This document shows positions 28,539 to 36,931 of a stretch of 64,000 nucleotides of DNA, piece after piece. Under the pieces are notes generated by a model. It worked only from the letters and a program-made list of their open reading frames with translations, ran no database searches and was not told the DNA's origin. The number at the start of each line of letters is the position of its first letter. Position 1 is the stretch's first letter. The translations under genes were made by a program, and so were the position numbers. Source of the stretch: Planctomycetaceae bacterium (GTDB lineage: Bacteria > Planctomycetota > Phycisphaerae > UBA1845 > UTPLA1); assembly GCA_006969385.1 (NCBI GenBank), contig CP030884.1, forward strand, positions 310,001-374,000, read 5' to 3'.

Positions 28539-30278
28539 GTGTCCGGTGACCCTCCCAAGTCTGGTGACACCGAAGACCCAGCGGGCGGTGATTCGCAATT
28601 CGACGCGATGATCGAGGCCGTTAAGGCTGCGTTTACCCCGGGCGATGTTCCCGGATCGGACGCACCCATCTCACTCGTCACTGGCACGACCATCTGCGAT
28701 CGCTATCGCATCGTCGCGTCATTGGGCAAGGGTGGTATGGGGGCCGTCTATCGTGCCGATGATCTCACCCTTTCCGAATCGGTCGCGTTAAAGTTCTTAC
28801 CCAACGAGTACGCGTTCGATCCCATACGCCTCGAGCGACTACGGCAAGAGGTTCGACTGGCACGACAGGTTGCACACCCGAATGTCTGCCGCGTTTATGA
28901 CATCGTCTCTGGGCCGGATGGTCGCCAATTCTTATCGATGGAATACGTCGATGGCGAAGATCTCGAATCGCTGCTAAGGCGAATCGGTCGACTCCCGATT
29001 GACAAGGCAATTGAGCTCACGCGGCAACTCTGCGCCGGTTTAGCGGCGGCGCATTCGCAGGGAATCATCCATCGCGATTTGAAACCTGCCAACATCATGA
29101 TCGATGGGCGCGGCAATGCACGGATTACCGATTTTGGCATTGCCGGACTCGTAGTCGATTCAAACGCGACGATCGGTCGACGCGAGGGTACGCCGGCATA
29201 CATGTCACCGGAGCAGTTTCTCGGGCGCGAAGTCACCCTACAGTCCGACCTGTATTCCCTCGGCCTGGTTCTTTACGAACTCTTTACCGGAAGACACGCA
29301 TTCACTGCCACGACCATCGAAGAGATTCAAGCAATTCACGAATCATCGACGCGACCGCCCTCCCCTTCGTCGGTCGTGCCGGGGCTTGATTCCGCCATCG
29401 AGCGTGTGATCGTATGGTGTCTTGAGGCGGACCCTAACGAGCGCCCGTCTTCTGCGCTGGCCCTGCTGACTGCACTGCCCGGCGTTGATCCACTGGTGGC
29501 CGTGCTAAAGGCTGGCGAGACGCCCTCTCCCGAACTAGTGGCTGCCTCCGGAAAACGGCAATCGATATCGAAACGGAAAGCCCTAGCGCTAATGGGCGTT
29601 AGCCTCGCCGGATTCACGGTCACTTTTGCGATTCTTTGTAGCTTCCCCTTTACCCGGCTGGTGCCCGGCGTCTTGTCCCCAGCCGTGCTGGAAAATAAGG
29701 CACGCGAGGCGCTTGAGACGCTCGGATATCCTCAAGCGCCCGCGGACACAGCGCACGGATTCGCCATCAACGCCCAAGCATTTGCAGGCATCGATCCCAC
29801 GGATGGCGATGCGTTGCGTACCGTCTTCGCCGATGATTCCAGCGGGGCAGTGCAGTTTTGGTATCGACAACATTGCCGGTTCTTGGTTCCCATACGCAGT
29901 TCGATAGTGGGCGACGTCATCGGAGCGCGGGTAACGCCCGCAGACCCGCCTTTGATCGAGCCGGGCATGGTCTCGATGACGCTCACGCCGAACGGTCGGG
30001 TCGTCGCGTTCATCGCGCTGGTGAATCAGCGTCCGCCCAACGCCATGGAGAAGCAGGCTGATAGTGAGACGGATTGGTCGCCGGTTTTTGAATTGACGGG
30101 AATAAATGAGTCGTATTTGACGCCCAAAGTAGCAGATATTTTTCCGCCGACGGGCTGGACGGAGCGACGGGCATGGCGGATCGAAAGCAAGGATGAGAAT
30201 CATCCGGCTTTCCGACTCAGTGCGGCCGCCATCGATGGGCAATTAACATTTTTTTTCCATCGATGCAGAATCGAGTGA
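28539..30278 (+). CDS. Ser/Thr protein kinase, N-terminal part (frameshifted)
   Basis: A Hanks-type kinase of which this frame encodes 579 residues. The kinase domain has GKGGMG (63-68), Lys 85 in VALKFLP, HRDLKPAN (178-185), DFG (198-200) and SPE (223-225). One membrane helix follows near 345-370, then an extracytoplasmic region with WYRQ and a GMVSMTLTPNGRVVAF strand. The start is GTG 28539 with GGGAG about 8 nt upstream; the ATG at 28532 is blocked by a stop. After a run of eight T (30249-30256) the frame ends with eight unrelated residues. The next frame continues the protein as a polytopic membrane region to 31239. With seven T the product would be 899 residues, which I recall as the usual size for this kinase class. 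Confidence 0.88.
   Translation: MSGDPPKSGDTEDPAGGDSQFDAMIEAVKAAFTPGDVPGSDAPISLVTGTTICDRYRIVASLGKGGMGAVYRADDLTLSESVALKFLPNEYAFDPIRLERLRQEVRLARQVAHPNVCRVYDIVSGPDGRQFLSMEYVDGEDLESLLRRIGRLPIDKAIELTRQLCAGLAAAHSQGIIHRDLKPANIMIDGRGNARITDFGIAGLVVDSNATIGRREGTPAYMSPEQFLGREVTLQSDLYSLGLVLYELFTGRHAFTATTIEEIQAIHESSTRPPSPSSVVPGLDSAIERVIVWCLEADPNERPSSALALLTALPGVDPLVAVLKAGETPSPELVAASGKRQSISKRKALALMGVSLAGFTVTFAILCSFPFTRLVPGVLSPAVLENKAREALETLGYPQAPADTAHGFAINAQAFAGIDPTDGDALRTVFADDSSGAVQFWYRQHCRFLVPIRSSIVGDVIGARVTPADPPLIEPGMVSMTLTPNGRVVAFIALVNQRPPNAMEKQADSETDWSPVFELTGINESYLTPKVADIFPPTGWTERRAWRIESKDENHPAFRLSAAAIDGQLTFFFHRCRIE
30249..30256 (+). other. T8 homopolymer at kinase frameshift
   Basis: A run of eight T within ACA-TTTTTTTT-CC. 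Removal of one T joins the two kinase frames without any stop codon. Possible explanations are a sequencing error in a homopolymer, a real mutation, or RNA polymerase slippage on the run. Confidence 0.8.
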
Positions 30279-31239
30279 CCGAAATACAACCATCGCCGCC
30301 ACCTCGCTCGTCGACCTCGGATGGAAAGTCAACGGCACCCTAAATCTCATTGGCTTCTTTGGCGCTGCCCTGCTTACCTACCATAACCTGCGCACGGGTC
30401 GCGGTGACCGTCGTGGCGCGCTGCGGCTGGCCTCTGTCGCATTTGCGTTCGCGATGCTTTCGTGGCTCGCGTGGACCAGTCATATTGCTTCCCTGAAATT
30501 CGAACCGACGCTGTTCTTCTCCGGCGTGGGCCACGCGCTGACGCGAACCCTCTTTACCTTCATGCTCTATGTGGCACTGGAGCCTTATATCCGCAAGTTC
30601 CTTCCGCATTCACTGGTATCGTGGTCGCGGCTGCTAACCGGGCGCTGGCGCGATGTGAGCGTAGGAAATGATGTGCTTGTTGGCCTGACAGTTGCCGGAG
30701 CGATGTCCGCTCTCATTTATCTGGGAGGCCTCGGTGTCAATTGGCACGGGCTGATGACACCACCGTCGGCCGAGCCCGTGGTTGCAACGCTGCTCGGGCA
30801 AATGTTCCTTACGCCGGTGATGTCACTCGGCATGGTGCTGATGTGGATGTTCTTGTACGTGCTTATTCGACTGATCGCCGGCAAGCCCCGTTACCTGGCG
30901 GAAATTGTTTTGTTTGGATTCGTCCTGCTGCTGTTATTGTTGATCGCCGTTGTCAACGGGGCCGCGCCGCAATACGCCCTCATCGTCGCATCGGTGAGTG
31001 CCATTGGTTACACGTTCTTGATATTACGTTGCGGCTTTCTGGCTTTGTATGTTGCGGCGATCGTCAACTCGCTCATCACATATAACGCGAATACGCTCGA
31101 CTTCTCTTCTTGGTACGTCGCCCCTACCGTCGTCATCATTTGCGTTATCGCCACGGCGATAGCCTTCGGCTACCGAACAGCGACAAATACCGCGCGATCC
31201 TTCAAAATACCGAAATCAAACTTAGGGCTATCTCAATAG
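30256..31239 (+). CDS. C-terminal membrane part of the frameshifted kinase
   Basis: This frame continues the kinase of 28539 after the T8 run. It encodes about 327 residues. There is no good start codon near the beginning; the first ATG is at 30454, in the middle of a hydrophobic helix, and no ribosome binding site is near it, so it is unlikely to be an independent gene. The sequence has about eight hydrophobic segments, including LFTFMLYVALEPYIRKFLP and SWSRLLTGRWRDVSVGNDVL. This ALEPYxRRxxPxxLxSWSRLLxGRxRDxxVG pattern is what I recall from the C-terminal ends of complete kinases of this type. It is thus the lost second half, possibly expressed only by slippage. Confidence 0.78.
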   Translation, partial: SIDAESSDRNTTIAATSLVDLGWKVNGTLNLIGFFGAALLTYHNLRTGRGDRRGALRLASVAFAFAMLSWLAWTSHIASLKFEPTLFFSGVGHALTRTLFTFMLYVALEPYIRKFLPHSLVSWSRLLTGRWRDVSVGNDVLVGLTVAGAMSALIYLGGLGVNWHGLMTPPSAEPVVATLLGQMFLTPVMSLGMVLMWMFLYVLIRLIAGKPRYLAEIVLFGFVLLLLLLIAVVNGAAPQYALIVASVSAIGYTFLILRCGFLALYVAAIVNSLITYNANTLDFSSWYVAPTVVIICVIATAIAFGYRTATNTARSFKIPKSNLGLSQ

Positions 31240-31412
31240 CCGGTATTCATTGGGGTCGTTGCGGCCAAGATGCTGAAGGAATCCGCCAGCCCTTTTCTCC
31301 CACTTCGCCATGTGATTTTGACAGCGATTTCTTAACCAAATCTTACTCCCACCCCGGTTGTGCATCCGCAAAAACTGTTTACCTTGCGAAGCAATCCCAC
31401 TTCCCTCCTTTG

Positions 31413-31458
31413 TGCCGGCGGTGCCTTGACCCTCGAGGCTCCGCCGGCATCTTTTTTC
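31413..31458 (+). terminator. Intrinsic terminator downstream of the kinase
   Basis: A 9-bp stem TGCCGGCGG / CCGCCGGCA (31413-31421 with 31441-31449) with a 19-nt loop is followed by TCTTTTTT. It is the only clear motif in the 501-bp stretch 31240-31740 apart from a small hairpin AACCGAA-TTCGGTT near 31557. I see no convincing gene in that stretch. Confidence 0.75.
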
Positions 31459-31740
31459 GGCACTTCAGTTTTTGGCAAACGTTTGAAAAAGGCAGCGAAG
31501 GGCATTGCCACGACTTGCCAAACACGTCTGCTGCAAGGAAACAAAGCCTCCACTTAAACCGAACTTCGGTTCGTTAAAACCCCACGGCATATGAAGCGGC
31601 GACCGCGAATGGCCGCGCCCGCGTGACCACCTACGGGTAGCGAAAAATTTCCCCGTCAATATCGGCCACTTCCGGCTGGGGTGCGTGCCTAGAATCGGTC
31701 AAATCAGCGACGGCCCCCCAGTCGCAGGAGGGACCAAACC

Positions 31741-31902
31741 ATGGAAACCACCACACCGGAAAACAAAGCCAAGGCGGCGCGCATTCATAGCATTGTGAAC
31801 ATGCTGTTGGAACTCGACGACATCACGCTCGACCGCATGGAGCAGGCGCTGCGCATGCATTTGGAAACCGACGCGGAAACGGTGATTATTCGGGATCGTT
31901 AG
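31741..31902 (+). CDS. Small 53-residue helical protein, unknown function
   Basis: A short gene with a near-perfect ribosome binding site (AGGAGGG at 31726-31732, 8 nt before the ATG). The product starts METTTPENKAKAARIHSIVN, continues with a Leu-rich amphipathic helix (MLLELDDITLDRMEQALRMH) and ends ETVIIRDR. It is acidic, soluble and lacks Cys. Spacing of Leu, Ile and Met suggests a helical hairpin that forms dimers. I do not recognise a family. The strong initiation site, in-frame codon bias similar to its neighbours and clean stop argue that it is real. No obvious partner gene is adjacent. Confidence 0.65.
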   Translation: METTTPENKAKAARIHSIVNMLLELDDITLDRMEQALRMHLETDAETVIIRDR

Positions 31903-31920
31903 TTCGAGGATTGTGAAGAA

Positions 31921-32224
31921 ACACCGGTTTCAAACCAATGCCACAGCGCGCTCTGTCAGAGCCGCGCCCGTCAGGAAGCGGTCAGCGCAACCCTAATCGG
32001 GATCGCGGGCATAGCGAGCCAACCGATCGTAACCAACGGCCTTCACATTCATTGAATCGCGCGCTCATCCACGTAGCAATAAAATGACGATTACATTTCC
32101 GCGCTACCGCGCTGGTTCCTGCACCGGTTTCAAATCGATGCTCTAGCGCGATTAGAAACACCGGTTACAAACCGGTGCCACAGCGCGAAGAAAATCACCG
32201 GTTAAAAACCGGTGCCACAGCGCG
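31921..32224. repeat. Cluster of four CACCGGTT palindromic repeats
   Basis: The unit of about 30 bp reads ACACCGGTTNCAAACCGGTG followed by CCACAGCGCG. Copies stand at 31921-31950, 32122-32150, 32158-32187 and 32196-32224; the last two have perfect CACCGGTT/AACCGGTG arms and the first two have decayed right arms. Spacing is irregular (171, 7 and 8 bp), so this is not a CRISPR. The last copy ends directly at the stop codon of the leftward ligase gene and could act as its transcription end or mRNA-stabilising hairpin. The region 31903-32224 has no gene. Confidence 0.8.
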
Positions 32225-33919
32225 TCAGCGCCAAAGATTCTTCCCCGCCCAGACGGCCAACTTCTCCCGAAAAATCTTCGCGTTATGGCGAATGTCCACC
32301 GGAAAGCCGGGATGGATTAAGAAGTGCGCGATCGGCTTGGTATGAGCGTGCCCCTGCCCCAGCGCCTGCAACTCGCGCACGATTTGTTCGCGATTGCGCT
32401 TGCCCGCGCAGTCGCACCCTTCGCTGTCTAACTCAACGCATAAGACCGGCGTTTGTTTTCCTTTTTCGCCAACGCCCACCAACGCCGTGCGAAACACCTT
32501 CGGGTGCTGATTGAAAATCGCCTCGCACGGAATCGTAAACAACGTTTCCTTAGTCGTTACCACTCGATGCGCCTTGCGTCCGCAAAACCAAACGCGACCG
32601 GACGCATCCAAGTAGCCCACATCCCCCATCCGATGCCACACCGCCCCGTCGCGCGGGTCGATCATCTTCGCATTCCGCGTCGCGGCTTCACTCGTCAGAT
32701 ACAACTTCGTCACGGTCGGCCCGCGCACCACGATCTCACCGATTGCGCCCGCAGGTAACGACAAACTCTCATCCCACTCGGCAATGGGTGCTTCGGTGAT
32801 TTCGATCACACGCACCGTCGCCTCGGGAACGGGCTTACCGACGCACGTGCCGCGGCCTTTCGCGCTTTCTTCCGCTGTTTCGCCCAACACCTCATCGCTA
32901 CCGATCGACGCCACCGGCAGCGCCTCGGTCGCACCATATGGCGTGAAAATCTGCACACCCGGCGCCAGCATCTTGGTATAGCGCCGCATCGTCGCCGGCG
33001 GCACCGGCGCGCCGGCCGATATCACGCGCCGCAAACTCGGTAAGCGCACGTTGTTGGCCTCGCCATATCGCCCCACGCGATTCAGTAGCGCCGGCGAACC
33101 GAACATGTGCGTAACGTGGTTATCGTGAATCGCTTCGATGATCTTGGTCGGATCGACATGGGCCGGCCGCGTCGGGTCCATCTCGGGTATGACCGCCGTC
33201 ATGCCGAGCGCCGGGTCGAACAGCGCGAACAACGGGAACGTGGGTAAGTCAATTTCACCCGGTTCGATCTTGAAGTGATCCCGCAAGATACGCACCTGCG
33301 CATCGAACATGCCGTGCTCGTACAACACGCCCTTGGGCGGGCCGGTGCTGCCCGTGGTAAAGATAATCGCCGCCGCTTCATCGGCACGCGTGGGCGCCAT
33401 CTCATAAGGATCACTGCAAACGTCTTTCAACGCTGCCAGTGTGTGGCCGCCCCACCCCAAGCGCCGCCCGACCGTCACGTTAATCCGCACCGTCTTAAAC
33501 GCCGACCGAAAGGCGACCCGCATGGCGTGGGCCAAGGGAATGCCGATGAACGCTTGAGCCTCGATTGCGCGCAAACAATCGACCATGCGCAGCTTGCCCA
33601 TACCGGGGTCGATCAATACGGGCGTCGCGCCGATTTTGTATAACGCAAAGGTCAGCGCGAAAAACTCGGGACTCGGCCGCACCATCAAGATTGTGCGCAT
33701 GCCGCGCGCGATGCCGATTGATTCAAATCCGTGGGCATAGCGATCGGAAAGCTGATGCAGCTCTGCGAAAGACAGGTTGGCATACGTCGCCTTCCCCGCG
33801 CCATCGCGCCCACTGCGCCAAATCAGCGCCGGCGTATCGGGTTGCAGCGCCGCCATGCGCGGCAAATGCGTGGCCACGTTGACCATATCATTGGCGGGTT
33901 CGGCAAGACCAGTACTCAT
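32225..33919 (-). CDS. OleC-like AMP-dependent synthetase/ligase
   Basis: A 564-residue ANL-superfamily enzyme that adenylates a carboxylate. The phosphate-binding loop is IIFTTGSTGPPKGV, the A5-type motif is YGATEALPVA, and HRMGDVGYLDASGRVWFCGR holds the Asp that binds ribose. Features such as GATPVLIDPGMG, AFIGIPLAHA and the C-terminal Cys-rich DSEGCDCAG are typical, from memory, of OleC-type ligases (beta-lactone synthetase of long-chain olefin synthesis). No oleA, oleB or oleD lies in this window, so assignment to olefin formation is tentative; a fatty-acid CoA or AMP ligase is the safe statement. I chose the ATG at 33919; 33931 and 34021 are alternatives without better ribosome binding sites. 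Confidence 0.83.
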   Translation of the reverse strand: MSTGLAEPANDMVNVATHLPRMAALQPDTPALIWRSGRDGAGKATYANLSFAELHQLSDRYAHGFESIGIARGMRTILMVRPSPEFFALTFALYKIGATPVLIDPGMGKLRMVDCLRAIEAQAFIGIPLAHAMRVAFRSAFKTVRINVTVGRRLGWGGHTLAALKDVCSDPYEMAPTRADEAAAIIFTTGSTGPPKGVLYEHGMFDAQVRILRDHFKIEPGEIDLPTFPLFALFDPALGMTAVIPEMDPTRPAHVDPTKIIEAIHDNHVTHMFGSPALLNRVGRYGEANNVRLPSLRRVISAGAPVPPATMRRYTKMLAPGVQIFTPYGATEALPVASIGSDEVLGETAEESAKGRGTCVGKPVPEATVRVIEITEAPIAEWDESLSLPAGAIGEIVVRGPTVTKLYLTSEAATRNAKMIDPRDGAVWHRMGDVGYLDASGRVWFCGRKAHRVVTTKETLFTIPCEAIFNQHPKVFRTALVGVGEKGKQTPVLCVELDSEGCDCAGKRNREQIVRELQALGQGHAHTKPIAHFLIHPGFPVDIRHNAKIFREKLAVWAGKNLWR

Positions 33920-34114
33920 TGCCACCAACATCGGCGCAATCGCCGCTTTATGCAAGCAGAGTCGGCCCACGGCGATAAGGCGTTTCGAAGAAAATGAAAA
34001 AACGAGGAGGCCGTTAAGCAAATTCGAATGGTCGGCGAGAAACTCCGGCGCGCAGAAAAAGCCGACTGCTACGTCGGCGAAGTGAATCGTTTTGAGATGC
34101 GAGACCGAATCAAA

Positions 34115-34354
34115 TTACTTCTTTAAGTCCGCCAGCGCCGCACCGAAATTGATATGAAATGGCTGACCATCGATCACGACCGCCGGCACCGACTGCACGC
34201 CCGCGGCTTCCGCCTCGCTCAAACGCTTGCCGTCCTCTCCCAGATGCACGCGTTCGACATCGAAGCGCGTTCCATCGAGGCCGTCCACAAACTGTTGTTC
34301 TGCCGTCACGCAAACCGGGCAACCGGCATGGAAAAACGTGGCTTTCTTTTTCAT
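34115..34354 (-). CDS. Thioredoxin-fold protein with CPVC motif
   Basis: A 79-residue single-domain protein of glutaredoxin/thioredoxin type. It opens with KKKATFFHAGCPVCVTAEQQF, the beta strand plus CxxC redox motif and first helix, and later has the cis-Pro loop GVQSVPAVVI and the strand QPFHINFG. All parts of a minimal thioredoxin fold are there. It starts 33 bp after the MarR-type regulator gene on the same strand, so the two form a likely operon in which the regulator senses a redox-active or electrophilic compound. An out-of-frame overlapping frame at this place is not credible. Confidence 0.82.
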   Translation of the reverse strand: MKKKATFFHAGCPVCVTAEQQFVDGLDGTRFDVERVHLGEDGKRLSEAEAAGVQSVPAVVIDGQPFHINFGAALADLKK

Positions 34355-34387
34355 GGTTCATTTCTTTGTGTTAACAACTGCCCGCGC

Positions 34388-35029
34388 TTATGAGGTGGCG
34401 GGCTGACCATTGACGAATACCTGCAATAGCTCGCGTCGGCGTGCTTCCGGCGCGGCATCGTGATCGGGACAATCCGTTTGCAATCCGCCGTCACCAAACG
34501 GAGCATCAACAAAATCGCAATGGTGTGGTTGGTTCACGTCGCGATAGACGTGCGGGCGAAAGAACTTACACGAACTGCACATGCGTGTTACCGGAATCTC
34601 ACCGCGCTCCTGCAAGGTCGCGATCATCTTCACCAAACCGCGTAGAAACGCCGCCCGATCTTCCATCGACAGCACATCAATGGCCTGCACCAGAAAGTCG
34701 GGCCATTGAGCTACACGTTTGGCTTCGCGCCGCCCCGCCGCCGTTAGCCCTAATTCCACCGCCCGCCGGTCCGTGGCCGCGGCCTTCTTGCTGACGAGTT
34801 TCTTTTCAACCAGCACGCGCACGGAATCGGAAGCCGTGGCGGGCGTGATCGCGAGTTGGGCCGCCAATTCCTTAAGACGTAACGGACCCGCCGAAGCCAG
34901 TTGGCTCAACATCTGCGCCTGTGTCGGCGTCAGGTTGCGTTCGCTACCGGCAGCCCACGCTTGCTGTCGCTGCGCGATACCGATGCGAGCCAGGCCCTGC
35001 GCGATGCGTTGTCCGATGTCGTGATTCAT
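34388..35029 (-). CDS. MarR-type regulator with C-terminal Cys/His cluster
   Basis: A 213-residue winged-helix repressor. The helix-turn-helix and wing region is LRLKELAAQLAITPATASDS plus VRVLVEKKLVSKKAAATDRR, the MarR hallmark. The last 70 residues are extra: CSSCKFF, then HHCDF, then DCPDH form a Cys/His cluster suited to bind zinc or an iron-sulfur centre, so it may sense metal or redox state. I chose the ATG at 35029; GGTGG stands about 9 nt upstream. The upstream region has a consensus-like promoter overlapped by a perfect 13-bp palindrome, which is what autoregulation by a MarR dimer needs. It precedes the CPVC thioredoxin-fold gene. Confidence 0.85.
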   Translation of the reverse strand: MNHDIGQRIAQGLARIGIAQRQQAWAAGSERNLTPTQAQMLSQLASAGPLRLKELAAQLAITPATASDSVRVLVEKKLVSKKAAATDRRAVELGLTAAGRREAKRVAQWPDFLVQAIDVLSMEDRAAFLRGLVKMIATLQERGEIPVTRMCSSCKFFRPHVYRDVNQPHHCDFVDAPFGDGGLQTDCPDHDAAPEARRRELLQVFVNGQPATS

Positions 35030-35048
35030 TTTGTCAACCACCAATTAT

Positions 35049-35089
35049 TTAGGACTCCTAACTATATATCACGAATGCAGATTTGGCAA
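35049..35089 (-). promoter_or_regulatory. marR-type promoter with operator palindrome
   Basis: On the minus strand, TTGCCA (35084-35089) and TATAGT (35061-35066) are separated by exactly 17 bp, a good sigma-70 promoter. Directly downstream, and overlapping the -10 by one base, is the perfect palindrome TTAGGA-G-TCCTAA (35049-35061). A MarR dimer bound there would block transcription start. The regulator gene begins 20 bp further on. Confidence 0.7.
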
Positions 35090-35271
35090 GTTCGTTTTCG
35101 AGATATATTCCAGACCTTCCTCCTCCGGTGAGTTGAATCCATTGCCGACTGCGGCCAGAATCCCGGGCTTCGCGTTGTTTCCAGAAATACAAACTCAATC
35201 GTTATAAGGATTTGCCGTAGCACAACCTGCATCCTTATTCGAAATTCGACTCGACCAAGGAATTCCACACC

Positions 35272-36840
35272 ATGATCCCCTCCCGCCCGCAGTTGCTTCG
35301 ATACGTCAGCTTCGCAAGTCTCTTTGCTGCAATCGCCTTGCCGTTGATAGCCGTCCAGCCGCTTTTCGCGGAAGACGGCCCGAAAGCAAAATCCGTTCCC
35401 AGCGGCAGTGGTCCCTACGGCTACGACATCGAAGCGGCGATGAAGATTCCGATCGAGGAACTCGAGTTCTTAATAAACCCACTCACCAAAGATGAACTGG
35501 TAATCGAAGCCGACGCCTGGCGCGACCTGCTCAAGCAGAAGGTCGCCGACATCAGCGAAGAAGAAATCAACCTGCGCCGCAAAAATCAGGAGATTGCTGA
35601 AGCCGAAGCCAAGGCCGATGAAGCGGCCGCACAAAAAGAAAAAGCCGAAGAGGTCGCTGAAGAAGCCAAAAAAGAAGTCGAGGAAACGGCCGACAAACCC
35701 ATCGCCGATCCGGACGTCACCAACGCGGAGATCAAAAAAGAAGCGGCCGAACAAGATAAAGAAGTCGCCGAGAAGCAGGAAGTACAAGCCAAACAAGAAG
35801 CCGAAGCCAAGGCCGAGGAGAAAACCGAAAAGCTCGACAAGATCGTGCAACTCCGCAACGAGCGAAAAAAGATCGTCGATCGCCTGAATGTGGTTCTGAC
35901 CGAACTCGATGCCAAAGGCGGCGAACGCAAACCCTACGATCGGTACGTCGACGCCGTCAGCGGTTTGAAGCTCGACGTTACCGACACGAGCGCGGCGTGG
36001 GCTACCGTCAAAGGTTGGATCACCTCGGAGGAAGGCGGCCTGCGCTGGTTGAAGAACATCGCCTTCTTCCTGCTAACGCTGTTCGCCTTTTGGATTCTCG
36101 CACGCATCATCGCCCGCGCCGTTCGCAACGCGGTGAAGCGCGCCCGAGGCATGAGCAGCTTGCTACGCGACTTCCTCGTCATGCTCGCCCGCCGCGTCGT
36201 GATTGTGATCGGCCTGATCGTTGCACTGGGGCAACTCGAAATCGACATCAGCCCGTTGATCGCCGCGATCGGTGCCGCCGGTTTCGTGATTGCCTTCGCG
36301 TTGCAGGGCACGCTCAGCAACTTCGCGAGCGGATTGTTGATCCTGATCTATCGACCGTACGACGTTGGCGATGTGGTCGATGTATCCGGCGTGTCGGGTG
36401 TGGTCGAAAGCATGAACCTTATGACGACGACAATCAAATCGTTCGACAATCAGCGCATCGTCGTACCCAACAACAACATCTGGGGCAACGTGATCACGAC
36501 GGTCACAGGATACCCCACGCGCCGCGTCGATCTGGTATTCGGCATCGGCTACGCAGACGACTACGACAAGGCACGCGATATTCTGATGAACATCATCACA
36601 TCGCACCCGAAGGTATTGAAAGACCCCGAGCCGAACGTGAAAGTGCACGAACTCGCGGATTCGTCGGTCAATCTGATCTGCCGACCGTGGACCAAAACCG
36701 AAGATTACTGGGCGGTGTATTGGGATGTGATGCGCGAAGTGAAGAAGCGCTTCGACGAAGAAGGCGTGTCGATCCCGTTCCCGCAGCGCGATGTTCACGT
36801 GTATCACGAGAAACTCGACGCCCAACCGGCCGAGGGTTAA
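35272..36840 (+). CDS. MscS-family mechanosensitive channel with coiled-coil ectodomain
   Basis: A 522-residue membrane channel. A signal peptide (residues 1-33, ending PLFA) is followed by a periplasmic region of about 220 residues that is almost all Lys, Glu and Ala and should be a long coiled coil. Then come three membrane helices; the pore helix is AAIGAAGFVIAFALQGTLSN, which matches the MscS pore pattern, followed by the beta domain (RPYDVGDVVDVSGVSGVVES, then PNNNIWGNVI) and the C-terminal alpha/beta domain to PFPQRDVHVY. It opens on membrane tension to release solutes under osmotic shock. The ATG has AAGGA about 10 nt upstream. A terminator follows at 36897. Confidence 0.93.
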   Translation: MIPSRPQLLRYVSFASLFAAIALPLIAVQPLFAEDGPKAKSVPSGSGPYGYDIEAAMKIPIEELEFLINPLTKDELVIEADAWRDLLKQKVADISEEEINLRRKNQEIAEAEAKADEAAAQKEKAEEVAEEAKKEVEETADKPIADPDVTNAEIKKEAAEQDKEVAEKQEVQAKQEAEAKAEEKTEKLDKIVQLRNERKKIVDRLNVVLTELDAKGGERKPYDRYVDAVSGLKLDVTDTSAAWATVKGWITSEEGGLRWLKNIAFFLLTLFAFWILARIIARAVRNAVKRARGMSSLLRDFLVMLARRVVIVIGLIVALGQLEIDISPLIAAIGAAGFVIAFALQGTLSNFASGLLILIYRPYDVGDVVDVSGVSGVVESMNLMTTTIKSFDNQRIVVPNNNIWGNVITTVTGYPTRRVDLVFGIGYADDYDKARDILMNIITSHPKVLKDPEPNVKVHELADSSVNLICRPWTKTEDYWAVYWDVMREVKKRFDEEGVSIPFPQRDVHVYHEKLDAQPAEG

Positions 36841-36896
36841 CCAAGTTTGCGCTTTTGGCGTTTGCTACCGCAAGCGCCGCCCCCAATTTATCAAAA

Positions 36897-36931
36897 AGCC
36901 CCAGGCCATTGGCTTGGGGCTAACTTTGTTT
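36897..36931 (+). terminator. Intrinsic terminator after the MscS gene
   Basis: The stem AGCCCCA / TGGGGCT (36897-36903 with 36915-36921), extended by GGCCATTGGCT in the loop, is followed by AACTTTGTTTT. The remainder of the 404-bp gap 36841-37244 has no further motif except the ribosome binding site GGGAG before the globin gene. Confidence 0.75.

Noticed and set aside
31110..31577. 155-residue plus-strand frame after the kinase
   Set aside because: It overlaps the kinase C-terminus out of frame and runs through the terminator hairpin at 31413-31458; composition is not protein-like.
31921..32224. Possible CRISPR array
   Set aside because: Repeats are palindromes of about 30 bp with irregular spacing (7 to 171 bp), two are decayed, and there are no cas genes.
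35470..35850. Long reading frame opposite the MscS coiled coil (126 residues, Phe/Leu-rich)
   Set aside because: It is the antisense shadow of a Lys/Glu/Ala-rich coiled-coil coding stretch; it has no ribosome binding site or homology.
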